In this document: positions 21,122 to 28,118 of the stretch, piece by piece | Layout of the letters: each line of letters opens with the position of its first letter | Numbering within the stretch: the first letter of the stretch is position 1 | Virus record (IMG/VR): IMGVR_UViG_3300043446_000559 | Span: 1 to 28,697 of that record | Strand: one strand, 5' to 3' | Length of the DNA: 28,697 bases | From: a virus | Translations under genes and position numbers: made by a program | The notes under the pieces: model-generated | Database searches by the model: none | Seen by the model: the letters and a program-made list of their open reading frames with translations, nothing else | Told to the model about the DNA's origin: nothing

Positions 21122-22099
21122 TCACTTGCGCACGTAACCGGACACCAAAGCCTCAGGCTTGGTCACCTTGTAACCGTACACATTCAAACCACGCATGATG
21201 TTGCCGAACGTGGTTTGAGCACGCAAGGTTTCCACATTGGTGATTTGCGAAGCGAAAGAGATCGCGTCGCGTGTGCCAGCCAAGATGCGCCAGGCTTTGT
21301 AGTCGGCGTTAGAGCCAGTACCGCCGGAAGCGCTGTCAGCACCCAAGTCGTTCGCTGTGGTCAGGTTGTTAGACACATACACAGTGAAACGGTCGATCAT
21401 GCCGATCTTGCCGTTACGCAAGGGAGTGACAGAGTCACCGGTCAAGTAGGCTTGCTTCAAGTCAGAGCGCTTGATCAAACCAGCCATCCAAGCGGGGATC
21501 ACAGCCCAACGGCCATCTTCGGGCACGTTTTGCTCATCCAACACTTGGCCCATGTCGAGCAACATGTCCAACACGTTGGAGCTGGTCACTTGACGAGGAG
21601 CGCCGGTAGCGCCCAAGTTGATGTCGCCAGAGATAGCGCCAGCGGTTGCGCCCTTGTTGGCGGAAGCTGCATCAGCGTACACGGAACCCAACACATCGCC
21701 GTCGATAGCGATCTTCATTTGCTGACTTGCGTCATTGGTGAAGATGTCCATCAACTTCACATCGGCCTGGACGCTGTCCACATCGTCGATGACGACTTGG
21801 AAATACTTGCCCTTGTCGATGTTCAACTCCAAAGGAGTGCTCTGTGGCACTTGGCTAGTCAAAGACATGCCCTTGGTGTAGTTGCTGATAGTGATTGTTG
21901 GGATGGTGCGGATGTGAATCTTGTCGCCTTGACCCTTGATCTCGCCTTCCCAATCGTTGTTGGTGATCTCGCCCAACACTGTGGACTTGTAAAACTTAAC
22001 TTGCAGCTTGCCCGACCATACTTCGGGGATGAAGTTGGCTGCGTAGTTATCGGTTGTTTGGCCACTTACATAGTAGCCGCTGGTGGTAGAAACTGACAT
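21122..22099 (-). CDS. Major capsid protein (325 aa)
   Basis: The protein follows the scaffold and portal genes, has the expected length, and shows capsid-like segments: NYAANFIPEVWSGKLQVKFY, VLGEITNNDWEGEIKGQGDK, YFQVVIDDVDSVQADVKLMD and, near the end, RDAISFASQITNVETLRAQT and RGLNVYGYKVTKPEALV. These fit the HK97-fold coat proteins of P22- or SU10-like podoviruses, although no exact subfamily was assigned. GAGGTG precedes the ATG at 22099. A strong terminator follows, typical for the most highly expressed virion gene. It would form the icosahedral shell, assisted by the 307-aa scaffold. Confidence 0.93.
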   Translation of the reverse strand: MSVSTTSGYYVSGQTTDNYAANFIPEVWSGKLQVKFYKSTVLGEITNNDWEGEIKGQGDKIHIRTIPTITISNYTKGMSLTSQVPQSTPLELNIDKGKYFQVVIDDVDSVQADVKLMDIFTNDASQQMKIAIDGDVLGSVYADAASANKGATAGAISGDINLGATGAPRQVTSSNVLDMLLDMGQVLDEQNVPEDGRWAVIPAWMAGLIKRSDLKQAYLTGDSVTPLRNGKIGMIDRFTVYVSNNLTTANDLGADSASGGTGSNADYKAWRILAGTRDAISFASQITNVETLRAQTTFGNIMRGLNVYGYKVTKPEALVSGYVRK

Positions 22100-22131
22100 T
22101 TGAGCACCTCAAGATGGTTGCCCAGGTAGCT

Positions 22132-23055
22132 TTAGCGAACTCGTCGTTCTGCAATGGCTTCCTGAATTTCACTATCAATGGCTGCTGACTGCTCGTCGGT
22201 GTACGCACCGCGCCGATCTCTTGCGTAGAAATCTGCGATCTCTGCGCGTGTCCAGATTTTCTTGCCCTGTGGGGGCGCGTCAACCTTAGACGTTGTCGGT
22301 GCGACTTGCTGCTCCAATGAGCTGGCAGCTGTTGCCACTGTTCCCTCTTGAACCTTCTTAAACGCTGTAAAGAAACGGGCTACTCGTTGCGCATCACGGT
22401 TTTGCTCAGCTTGTCCGAGAATTTGCTGGCGCTGGTATCCGGTCAATTCGTCGTGTTCGCGCAGCCAGTTGTGGAACTCGGGGTCATCATTGATCGTCAT
22501 CCAATCCGGAACAGCTTTGGCCAAATCCTCATAAAAAGTGGCTTCGGTGTTCGCGGTCGTCTTGACTTCAAAAGACTCCAATTTGCTCTTGAGCTGTTGA
22601 ATTTCCACATCCTTCGACCCGATTTCTTCACGCGCTGCGCGACGAATCAAATCGACGAGTGGTTCACCAAACTCTTGAACTTCCTCTGGCTTGACGAGCG
22701 GCTCCTTGGTGGATGCTGCTTCAAGCAATTCAATACGGTCTTTCAAGCTTTTGAGTTCAGAATCACGCTCCTTCAATTGCTGATGCAGTCGCGGCACTTC
22801 GGCGTTGTACTTGCCTGCAATTGTTTTGTACCGGGCTTCCCATTTGTCATCGTCTCCCTGAGCAGGGGCAGGTGTTGGGTCAATCGGTGGCGTGTGCTCA
22901 TTGTTCGCAACGGGAGCGGGGTCAGCCGGAGGCTGAGGCGCTGGGTCTACTGCTGGATCAGCAGGGGGTTGCGGATTACGAGCTGCCTGAATTCGTTCTA
23001 GCGCTTCGTTTGCCTTTCTTTCCGCCTCAATGACGGCGCGTGGTAGTCGGTCCAA
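22132..23055 (-). CDS. Scaffold-like protein, TTG start (307 aa)
   Basis: Low-complexity Pro/Asp/Ala N-terminal region (residues about 28-65), then a long coiled coil (RYKTIAGKYNAEVPRLHQQL and KERDSELKSLKDRIELLEAA), a helical charged middle (EEIGSKDVEIQQLKSKLESF) and a C-terminal helix-turn-helix-like basic tail (KKIWTRAEIADFYARDRRGA ... EIQEAIAERRVR), typical of P22-like scaffolds binding coat protein. It lies between portal-associated genes and the capsid gene. The TTG at 23055 is supported by AGGAG 7 nt upstream, and no ATG closer to the front gives as good a start. It would be expelled during capsid maturation. Confidence 0.9.
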   Translation of the reverse strand: MDRLPRAVIEAERKANEALERIQAARNPQPPADPAVDPAPQPPADPAPVANNEHTPPIDPTPAPAQGDDDKWEARYKTIAGKYNAEVPRLHQQLKERDSELKSLKDRIELLEAASTKEPLVKPEEVQEFGEPLVDLIRRAAREEIGSKDVEIQQLKSKLESFEVKTTANTEATFYEDLAKAVPDWMTINDDPEFHNWLREHDELTGYQRQQILGQAEQNRDAQRVARFFTAFKKVQEGTVATAASSLEQQVAPTTSKVDAPPQGKKIWTRAEIADFYARDRRGAYTDEQSAAIDSEIQEAIAERRVR

Positions 23056-23131
23056 AATTTTTCTCCTGAGCCTTGCCCTCCAGCAATCGGGTCCTTGCGG
23101 TGTCCGACACTTTCAGTCCGGTGTTCAAGTG

Positions 23132-23149
23132 CCAGTGATTCGCCACTGG
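23132..23149 (-). promoter_or_regulatory. Hairpin in leader of scaffold gene
   Basis: CCAGTG and CACTGG form a 6-bp stem around a 6-nt loop in the 108-nt gap before the scaffold gene. The same gap carries the small dyad GTGTCGGACAC nearer the scaffold start. A TTGACC just before the hairpin resembles a -35 box, but no convincing -10 follows. Candidate for an RNA leader or processing site; weak evidence. Confidence 0.35.
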
Positions 23150-23163
23150 TCAAGCGTTTGCTC

Positions 23164-23409
23164 TTATGAGCGGTTCTTCTGCAACTTGTAGGTCAGCTCT
23201 CGAGCTTTGGCTGCGCGATCAAGCAGCTCAGTCAAGACCTGTATCCCACCTTGTTGCCAACGCAGGATGACTTCATCCTTCGTTGTTGCTGACTCGCTGC
23301 GCAGTTCATCCAAAGATTCTTGGAGGTACATACGCAACGCTTCAAAATCGTTGTTACCTTCTAATGAAGCTAACGCTGAAATAACTCTAGCTGGGGTTTG
23401 CTTTAGCAC
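23164..23409 (-). CDS. Small phage protein, GTG start (81 aa)
   Basis: A helical protein: MLKQTPARVISALASLEGNN, DFEALRMYLQESLDELRSES, ATTKDEVILRWQQGGIQVLT and a C-terminal basic tail (RAAKARELTYKLQKNRS). The RWQQG.IQ.L.EL motif recurs in phage hypothetical proteins encoded between portal and scaffold or at similar places. It starts with GTG 6 nt after the preceding stop; no strong ribosome site is present. Function not assigned. Confidence 0.8.
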   Translation of the reverse strand: MLKQTPARVISALASLEGNNDFEALRMYLQESLDELRSESATTKDEVILRWQQGGIQVLTELLDRAAKARELTYKLQKNRS

Positions 23410-23415
23410 TGCAAC

Positions 23416-23628
23416 TTATTTCTTGTAGTTGCAAGTCTGGTCAGAGCGAACTCCAGGACCGCCAGCGCCGGTAGGTGCATTGGGCGCAACCATTCCGCCG
23501 TTGGCCATCTTCTTCACATAGCCGCCGTTTTTGTAGCCCATAGGCATGGTAGCTTCTTTGCGTTCTTCGGCAGGAGTCTCCTTGCCGCGATACATGCCTT
23601 TGGCTTTGATTGTTGGTTTTGTTTTCAT
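23416..23628 (-). CDS. Small basic Gly-rich protein (70 aa)
   Basis: MKTKPTIKAKGMYRGKETPA, EERKEATMPMGYKNGGYVKK and MANGGMVAPNAPTGAGGPGV make up a short, Lys/Gly-rich, probably disordered protein with a final cysteine (QTCNYKK). Comparable KKYANGG..-type proteins are frequent next to podovirus portal genes; their role is unknown. GAGGT lies 6 nt before the ATG at 23628. An in-frame ATG at 23640 would overlap the portal stop as ATGA but lacks a ribosome site. Confidence 0.78.
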   Translation of the reverse strand: MKTKPTIKAKGMYRGKETPAEERKEATMPMGYKNGGYVKKMANGGMVAPNAPTGAGGPGVRSDQTCNYKK

Positions 23629-23636
23629 GGTTAACC

Positions 23637-25643
23637 TCATTGTGGTTGTGGCTCAGCCATTTCAGGAGCTGGCGCTTGGGATGGTGCTGTTGGTGCAGCG
23701 GGTGTGCCTTGACCTGGCATCTGTTGTGCAGCGGCTTGGAAGGCGGCTTGCTTCTCGGCCTTGTACTCCAACATTTCTGGAGTGGGCACAAGTCGGTTGG
23801 TGTCCATCTGCAAGTTGTCCGCAATCTCGCGCAAGAGATAGGCGCGGCCTTCGATGCCGACGATCTGCATGTCCACGGGGTTTGCTGTCATTTGCATGAA
23901 CTGAGCGCGAGCTTGGTTGAGTTGCTCCTTCTGGACCAGACCCAATGCACCCTTGCATGTAATCGAGAAGTCGCCCTTGATCGAGGTGTCTGGGTCGTAC
24001 ATCATGTTGTGCATGTACAGACGGCTAACCATTGCCGAGACCACCACATCAATCGAAGCGATTGCGTTCTTGATGCCCTTGGCTGCGTTGTCCATCAGCA
24101 TCGACAGACCAGAAGCTGTGCGGCCAGCTCCACCACCAGTTGCGCCAGAGTAGAGGTAGGCTGGGATGCCAGTGACCTCATCAGCTTGCTTGCTGAAATA
24201 TTGGTACACAGCCATCAGCTCTTGCGCCTTCATCTCAGGCTGGAAGAAGCGAACGGCTGGCTGGCCACCACCGGTGCGGTCGGATGTCGTTTGCCAAATC
24301 TTCCAAGGGAACATCGCTGTGACATCTTCGCCGTCAGGCAAGCGGTCAACTTGGATTTCGGCTTGGGGACCAGAGGCGATGCCCATGTTGTTTGCCAAGC
24401 TGCGAGCCGAGGCGTTGCACAGAGTCTGCACATCGCGCATTTGCTCGGGCAGGGCAGTGCCCCAAAAAGAGTTCGGCACTTCGTTCCACTGAGCAATCTC
24501 GTATGGACGCATGCCAAGCGGATCGGGGTTGAGTGCAACCTTGATGATGAATGGGCCAATCTGCCAAGCAGTGACTTCGTACTCTTTGTTCCACTCAACG
24601 CGTTTGTCTTTGAAGCCCCAATCCATCAGGGTCTTGCCAGACACAGAACCCCAAAACTCCAGAGCCTCGATGACTTCTCTGGTGTACAGGCGAGCGTGTG
24701 GCTTGCCTTCTAAGCGGTCGCGCTCTTGGTCACCCATGAGCCACTGACGAAAACCCGTTTCGCCAAAACGCTCAAGCACTTGGTCGATGGCTGAATCGCT
24801 GTAACCGGGTACGCCGCGCAGGTCTTGCAAAGCCTTGCGTGACAAACGGTGACGCTGGATGAAGAAACCTTCTTGTGGGTCAGACGCGTTGGGAGATGGA
24901 TAAGCATCATGCGGACTGACACGCTCGAACTCGCGTGAGAAGTCGTTGATGATGATTGGCTGGAAGTTCGGACCCCACTTCATTTGTTTCTTGCGACGAA
25001 CCACAGGGCCTTTCAAGATGGCGGTAGGGTAAGTCACGAAGTCGTCGATGAAGTCACGGAAGGCGGCGTCGAATCCGCCCTGACTCATTTGGTCGTCAAT
25101 CTTGTCACCCATGCGGTCGGCAGCGTTGCGAGCTTCCTCACGCATCTTGTCCATGATCTCGTCATGCACTTGCTCCATGCGAACACGGAACGCTTCGGGA
25201 TGAACTTGAGCGCCGGTGGACAAGAAGTCATTCATCTCTTGGCGGACCAGCTCAACAATCCCTGACGAAATTTCAGGCGGCATGTCTGGTTCTTCGGATG
25301 GATCGAGTTCAAAGACTCGACGACCAGAACGCAAGATCACATCCATCAACCAGCTTGCGGCAGCGCGGCACTTGATGTCCGTGATGCGCATGTAAATGTC
25401 GGAGCCGCCGGTCTTGGCGATCTCCATTTCTTTTTCTGGGTCATACACACCACGACGCTGGCGCTCGCACTTGAGCAAACGCTCGGTCAACTCTGTGCGG
25501 TTGAACTTGGCTCGTTCCCAGCATTCGCTGATGTGACGGGATAAGTCGCTCTCATACTTGATGAGCGGATCATCCTTCTGTTTGATCTTGGCATCAATCT
25601 GCAAGACCGCTGGCATATTGGTTGGTAAAGCAATCGCGTTCAT
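23637..25643 (-). CDS. Portal protein (668 aa)
   Basis: The large dodecameric portal through which DNA is packaged and ejected. Visible landmarks include an N-terminal helical region (KYESDLSRHISECWERAKFN, LLKCERQRRGVYDPEKEMEI), a clip/stem region with WLMDVILRSGRRVFELDPSE, the core DDFVTYPTAILKGPVVRRKK and VSPHDAYPSPNASDPQEGFF, and a helical crown (NNMGIASGPQAEIQVDRLPD, AYLYSGATGGGAGRTASGLS). The C-terminus is a Gln/Ala/Pro-rich tail. Length and motifs fit P22/SU10-like podovirus portals. The ATG at 25643 overlaps TerL as ATGA with AAAGGG upstream; ATG 25649 is possible. It directly follows TerL. Confidence 0.96.
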   Translation of the reverse strand: MNAIALPTNMPAVLQIDAKIKQKDDPLIKYESDLSRHISECWERAKFNRTELTERLLKCERQRRGVYDPEKEMEIAKTGGSDIYMRITDIKCRAAASWLMDVILRSGRRVFELDPSEEPDMPPEISSGIVELVRQEMNDFLSTGAQVHPEAFRVRMEQVHDEIMDKMREEARNAADRMGDKIDDQMSQGGFDAAFRDFIDDFVTYPTAILKGPVVRRKKQMKWGPNFQPIIINDFSREFERVSPHDAYPSPNASDPQEGFFIQRHRLSRKALQDLRGVPGYSDSAIDQVLERFGETGFRQWLMGDQERDRLEGKPHARLYTREVIEALEFWGSVSGKTLMDWGFKDKRVEWNKEYEVTAWQIGPFIIKVALNPDPLGMRPYEIAQWNEVPNSFWGTALPEQMRDVQTLCNASARSLANNMGIASGPQAEIQVDRLPDGEDVTAMFPWKIWQTTSDRTGGGQPAVRFFQPEMKAQELMAVYQYFSKQADEVTGIPAYLYSGATGGGAGRTASGLSMLMDNAAKGIKNAIASIDVVVSAMVSRLYMHNMMYDPDTSIKGDFSITCKGALGLVQKEQLNQARAQFMQMTANPVDMQIVGIEGRAYLLREIADNLQMDTNRLVPTPEMLEYKAEKQAAFQAAAQQMPGQGTPAAPTAPSQAPAPEMAEPQPQ

Positions 25644-27109
25644 GTCCATCCCTTTGTGGATGCATTCACGACACTTCTAGCCCTGACAGGGGAGAGTCCA
25701 TTACGAACTCGCATGCACAGGTACTGGAGCGCATCGTGAGGATGTGAAAACTGGTCCTTCACGGGACGGTCCCTGTATCGTGCGGAGCCTGATGTTTTCA
25801 GGCGCTCATATCGGTAGCGACCATTAAACCCTTTACGCAGTTGCTGGCAGCTCGGGTCAATGATGAACCCGGGGCCGCCGTCAATCATGCGTGTCAGGAA
25901 GTACGCCACCGATTCTCGGCGGGGAATCCAATCGTTGGTAGGGGCTGGCTCAGTTGGGATGCCCAACTCATACAACTCCTGCAAGCAAGTACGCTCGTCA
26001 GTCTGTGCGCGGATTTGACCAGCAGGGTCGCCTTCGCTGAATCTGGCGTAGCCGTTGTACTTGTTTGTGAGGATGGGGCGCACCACATCGGATGCGAATT
26101 GGCGGATGCCCATGTCTTCGGAAATGATTTCTTCCAAGATCATGAGTCGGCCATTGGGCGTCATCTGCCCGATGATGCAAGCTGGCGTCAGCCCGAAGTC
26201 CCAACCAAGAATGATTGGCAGACCACGCAGCGGTTGGAGCGGCTTGTCCGAGACATGCACCCGATCGTTCCACTCGGGATAGACGGGTTTGCCATCTGAT
26301 GTCGTGCCATAGTTTCCAACCAAGAACACGTTAATCCAGGTGTCGAGCTTGCCGCCGACTTGCTGGAGGTAGTAGCCGTGACCTCTTGGGAGGTTGTCAA
26401 TGTTTTCCGCTTCTGGGTTGGGTTCATAGACACCTGTCTCTTGGTTCAGGTACAAGCCACCAGGCTGACGGAAAAACTCCCAACCCTTTGGTGTGTCTAC
26501 CTCTGCGAAGTTGTAGTACCAGTGGTCATCGTCTGGAGGGTTGGTGTCGAGGATGACGCCAGCCCATGACGGACCGCCTTTGAGTTTGGAAGGGAAGCGA
26601 CCCACACGCTGGGTACACATGTCGAACACACCCTTGGCAACTTCGGATGCTTCGTTGATCCACGCTCCGGTCAATTCGAGTGAGCGCAGTTTGCCGGTGT
26701 CGGCCTCGGAGTCCAGCGCCAAGAACACAACCTCGAGGTCGAGGCTCGTGCCGTCGCCGATGTCGTTGATGATCATTCTGCTGGTGATCGGCGTGTCCCA
26801 TTTGATGGGCGCGACATTGCTTGGAAACCAAGTCTCCCAAGTCTTGATGGTGGTGGACTTGAGTTCGGGGTAGGTGTTACGGATGATGGCCCAGCGGCTT
26901 CGGCGGACGCCGTCATACCAAGGCTTTTGCTGGAGCGACCGCATCACGATTTCGACGCAGCATGAACTGGACTTGCCAGAACCGACCGGACCCATCAGCC
27001 CACGGACGAAGCCCTCGCCGTGATGAAACTTGGCGGCAACAGGACCGGGCGGAAAGTACTGAACCAGACCTTCGTCTGGCACGACTTCAACTGCGGCTTC
27101 CTCGGACAT
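25640..27109 (-). CDS. terL: Terminase large subunit (489 aa)
   Basis: The packaging motor ATPase and nuclease. The Walker A motif is GPVGSGKS (residues 40-47, K46). The Walker B region has VFLALD (128-133) and WINEASE (150-156), where E153 is the likely catalytic glutamate. The nuclease domain has LGWDFGLTPA (D304), EGDPAGQ (D361) and the C-terminal HPHDALQYL (D459), consistent with the acidic triad of TerL nucleases. At 489 residues it has typical length. It starts as TGATG over the TerS-like gene and is followed directly by the portal. It works with the preceding small gene to cut and package concatemeric DNA. Confidence 0.97.
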   Translation of the reverse strand: MSEEAAVEVVPDEGLVQYFPPGPVAAKFHHGEGFVRGLMGPVGSGKSSSCCVEIVMRSLQQKPWYDGVRRSRWAIIRNTYPELKSTTIKTWETWFPSNVAPIKWDTPITSRMIINDIGDGTSLDLEVVFLALDSEADTGKLRSLELTGAWINEASEVAKGVFDMCTQRVGRFPSKLKGGPSWAGVILDTNPPDDDHWYYNFAEVDTPKGWEFFRQPGGLYLNQETGVYEPNPEAENIDNLPRGHGYYLQQVGGKLDTWINVFLVGNYGTTSDGKPVYPEWNDRVHVSDKPLQPLRGLPIILGWDFGLTPACIIGQMTPNGRLMILEEIISEDMGIRQFASDVVRPILTNKYNGYARFSEGDPAGQIRAQTDERTCLQELYELGIPTEPAPTNDWIPRRESVAYFLTRMIDGGPGFIIDPSCQQLRKGFNGRYRYERLKTSGSARYRDRPVKDQFSHPHDALQYLCMRVRNGLSPVRARSVVNASTKGWT

Positions 27110-27348
27110 CAGGTGTTAGGAAGGTTTGAGTTGAGATTGAATGTGATGCCACCCGAACCGGTGTCGAGCTTCACATCCGACAGACTTGGCAGTGATTTAT
27201 CCAACAGGATTTTTGCCGCTTTGATCTGCGAGTCGGACATGGCCTTCTTGCCGGTCACATGGTTGTGTAGGGCGTTGATGTAGTACGCGGCCTGAATCTT
27301 GGCGCGTGTACCTTCCGTCTGTGTAAGTTTTCGAGTTCGTGCTGCCAT
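27109..27348 (-). CDS. Putative terminase small subunit-like protein (79 aa)
   Basis: From MAARTRKLTQTEGTRAKIQA, followed by AYYINALHNHVTGKKAMSDS, QIKAAKILLDKSLPSLSDVK and a short disordered end, this is a small helical basic protein immediately before TerL. The pattern R.KIQ..Y.IN.L..H..GKK.MS.SQI.AA..LLDK.LPSL is shared by many phage proteins annotated as small terminase or DNA-packaging proteins. The ATG at 27348 has AGGAAG upstream; the GTG at 27354 would add two residues and overlap the previous stop. DNA recognition in packaging is inferred from the position. Confidence 0.87.
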   Translation of the reverse strand: MAARTRKLTQTEGTRAKIQAAYYINALHNHVTGKKAMSDSQIKAAKILLDKSLPSLSDVKLDTGSGGITFNLNSNLPNT

Positions 27349-27350
27349 AG

Positions 27351-27527
27351 TCACTTCTTCCTAAGTTTGCTCAGTGTTTGAGCAAGTCGCGCTTCCTTGC
27401 CGACTTTACCTGGGAGCTGTGCCGCAGCCGCTATCTTCTTAGCTGGGATTTTCTGGTCACTCGGCACACCAAGTGCTTTGTGAAGTCCACCTTTGTTCTT
27501 GGTTGCTTTCTGAATCCAGTTGGCCAT
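27351..27527 (-). CDS. Small basic protein before terminase genes (58 aa)
   Basis: MANWIQKATKNKGGLHKALG, VPSDQKIPAKKIAAAAQLPG and KVGKEARLAQTLSKLRKK make a short, Lys-rich helical protein. Similar 'MxxWIQKAxxKxGALHxxLG...IPAxKLxxA..' proteins are common in phages, near packaging or structural genes. AAGGAG lies 7 nt before the ATG at 27527, which is why this start is chosen over a much longer in-frame extension from 27722 into structured non-coding DNA. It may bind DNA or the virion; role unknown. Confidence 0.88.
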   Translation of the reverse strand: MANWIQKATKNKGGLHKALGVPSDQKIPAKKIAAAAQLPGKVGKEARLAQTLSKLRKK

Positions 27528-27611
27528 GACAAATCTCCTTGGCCAAAATTTTGGGTGGGATTGTTGGTGGCTCCCATGAAGCAGGGTGAGGGCCGCAATT
27601 GAACACACAAA

Positions 27612-27631
27612 ACAAAAACCCCACGGGGCTA
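27612..27631 (-). terminator. Candidate intrinsic terminator upstream of packaging genes
   Basis: The minus strand reads AGCCCCGTGGGGTTTTTG: a short 5-bp stem (with one G-T pair) and CGTG loop, followed by five T and a further T-rich run. The stem is weak on its own, but a second hairpin directly precedes it. It would end transcripts from the right-hand control region before the 58-aa gene. Confidence 0.4.
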
Positions 27632-27715
27632 ATCCGTTTCCACCAACACGGATGAGGACTACCGAATTTACGGCGGCAGGTTGCGACCACCGCAGAGGTT
27701 TCAAGCCCCTGACAA
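27612..27715 (-). ncRNA. Candidate small structured RNA, C4-antisense-RNA-like
   Basis: On the minus strand, consecutive elements are a GCGG...CCGC pairing, CCG-TAAATT-CGG, a 6-bp hairpin ATCCGT/ACGGAT with a 10-nt loop (plus 27632-27653 approx.), and AGCCC-CGTG-GGGTT followed by a T-rich end (plus 27612-27631). The order 'CTGCCGCCGTAAATTCGG ... terminator' recalls phage C4 antisense RNAs (P1/P4 immunity). Resemblance is from memory; a covariance search is needed. The final hairpin could act simply as a weak terminator before the packaging genes. Confidence 0.3.
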
Positions 27716-27729
27716 TCCCCATGCGTGTA

Positions 27730-27845
27730 GGTGGCCCGTTGACGGGGGCCAGGCGGCGGAATCACCGAGCAAAGAGCTTTGAGCGAAAGGAGACCTCGGC
27801 TTCCACTGCTGGAGTTACAACCCCACAACCAGCTGGGGTCTCCGT
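27730..27845. other. GC-rich structured non-coding stretch
   Basis: TGGCCC/GGGCCA (27732-27737 and 27746-27751) enclose a loop with an inner CCCGT/ACGGG match. Further right GGAGACC and GGTCTCC (27789-27795, 27837-27843) are perfect 7-bp arms enclosing a second CCCC/GGGG stem (27821-27824, 27835-27838). No reading frame here looks like a gene. An AAAGGAG at 27785-27791 on the plus strand has no start codon after it. The density of nested stems suggests a structured RNA or leader. Confidence 0.5.
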
Positions 27846-27920
27846 GGCAACTTGGCAACCCCGGTGCATCAAGGCTAAGTGGGAATCGACAACCCTAAAA
27901 ACTCAAGCTCATTTTTTATC

Positions 27921-27936
27921 TGGCACACTTATTGCA
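27921..27936 (+). promoter_or_regulatory. Sigma-54-type promoter match
   Basis: TGGCACACTTATTGCA fits the -24/-12 consensus TGGCACR-N4-TTGCW at every specified position, with correct GG-GC spacing. It is in non-coding DNA and points right, into the repeat cluster. TTGCAA at its end can also serve as a -35 box with TAAGAT 18 nt later. No activator-binding site is recognised, and phage use of sigma-54 is unusual, so this is a motif-based call only. Confidence 0.35.
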
Positions 27937-27946
27937 AAATAAGATA

Positions 27947-27971
27947 ACCAATAGATAAGATAACCATAGGT
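27947..27971 (+). repeat. Direct repeat copy 1 (ACCAATAG...AGATAACCATAGGT)
   Basis: ACCAATAG, a 3-nt spacer and AGATAACCATAGGT. A matching copy with a 4-nt spacer lies about 100 bp to the right. An additional AAGATAACCAAT begins at 27941, and an inverted copy (ATTGGTTATCTT) ends at 28005. Candidate repressor-binding or iteron element. Confidence 0.8.
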
Positions 27972-28005
27972 AGTAAGGTATACCTTACTAACCATTGGTT
28001 ATCTT
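27957..28005. promoter_or_regulatory. 49-nt near-perfect dyad with a 20-bp perfect palindromic core
   Basis: The core TAGTAAGGTATACCTTACTA (27971-27990) is its own reverse complement. The arms extend outward with AAGATAACC (27957-27965) opposite GGTTATCTT (27997-28005), interrupted by a small bulge. There is no T-run, so it is not a standard terminator. It resembles an operator, a cruciform site or a replication-control element. Confidence 0.75.
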
Positions 28006-28026
28006 CTTAACCGGTTTACTTGTACA

Positions 28027-28043
28027 AGGTTCTGAAAGAACCT
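28027..28043. promoter_or_regulatory. Small hairpin AGGTTCT-GAA-AGAACCT
   Basis: Perfect 7-bp arms around a 3-nt loop, between the two direct-repeat copies. TTGTAC (28022-28027) and TATACC (28043-28048) flank it with about 15 nt between, a weak possible promoter geometry. Function unknown. Confidence 0.45.
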
Positions 28044-28045
28044 AT

Positions 28046-28071
28046 ACCAATAGCTTTAGATAACCATAGGT
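28046..28071 (+). repeat. Direct repeat copy 2 (ACCAATAG...AGATAACCATAGGT)
   Basis: Matches copy 1 except for the spacer (CTTT). The 14-mer AGATAACCATAGGT starts exactly 100 bp after its first copy (27958 and 28058). A further AAACCAATG follows at 28080. Same-face spacing of about ten helical turns would suit co-operative protein binding or DNA looping. Confidence 0.8.
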
Positions 28072-28091
28072 GTAGAAGTAAACCAATGAAC

Positions 28092-28116
28092 ATCCTTCTT
28101 CGTACCTCAGAAGGAT
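28092..28116 (-). promoter_or_regulatory. Hairpin just after the 86-aa gene
   Basis: ATCCTTCT and AGAAGGAT form an 8-bp perfect stem with a 9-nt loop directly after the stop of the 86-aa gene. No T-tract follows on the minus strand, so it may stabilise or weakly terminate that transcript rather than act as a full intrinsic terminator. Confidence 0.5.
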
Positions 28117-28118
28117 AT

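Noticed and set aside
21005-22096. Long plus-strand open frame (363 codons) opposite the capsid gene
   Set aside because: It mirrors codon use of the capsid gene, has no ribosome site and encodes His/Val-rich nonsense typical of antisense shadows.
23610-24713. Long plus-strand open frame (367 codons) opposite the portal gene
   Set aside because: Antisense shadow of the portal; Cys/His/Leu-rich and without a plausible start or family.
27351-27722. Longer 123-aa version of the 58-aa gene starting at 27722
   Set aside because: The extra N-terminus is read from structured non-coding DNA, while an ideal AAGGAG lies at the 27527 start.
27457-27858. 133-codon minus-strand frame in the structured region
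   Set aside because: Trp/Cys/Pro-rich, overlaps the 58-aa gene in another frame, and lacks a ribosome site.
27586-27942. 118-codon plus-strand frame (GTG start) through the structured region
   Set aside because: No ribosome site before the start, composition is not gene-like, and it opposes the structured RNA candidate. Kept only as a note because its end (LIAK) coincides with the start of the repeat cluster.
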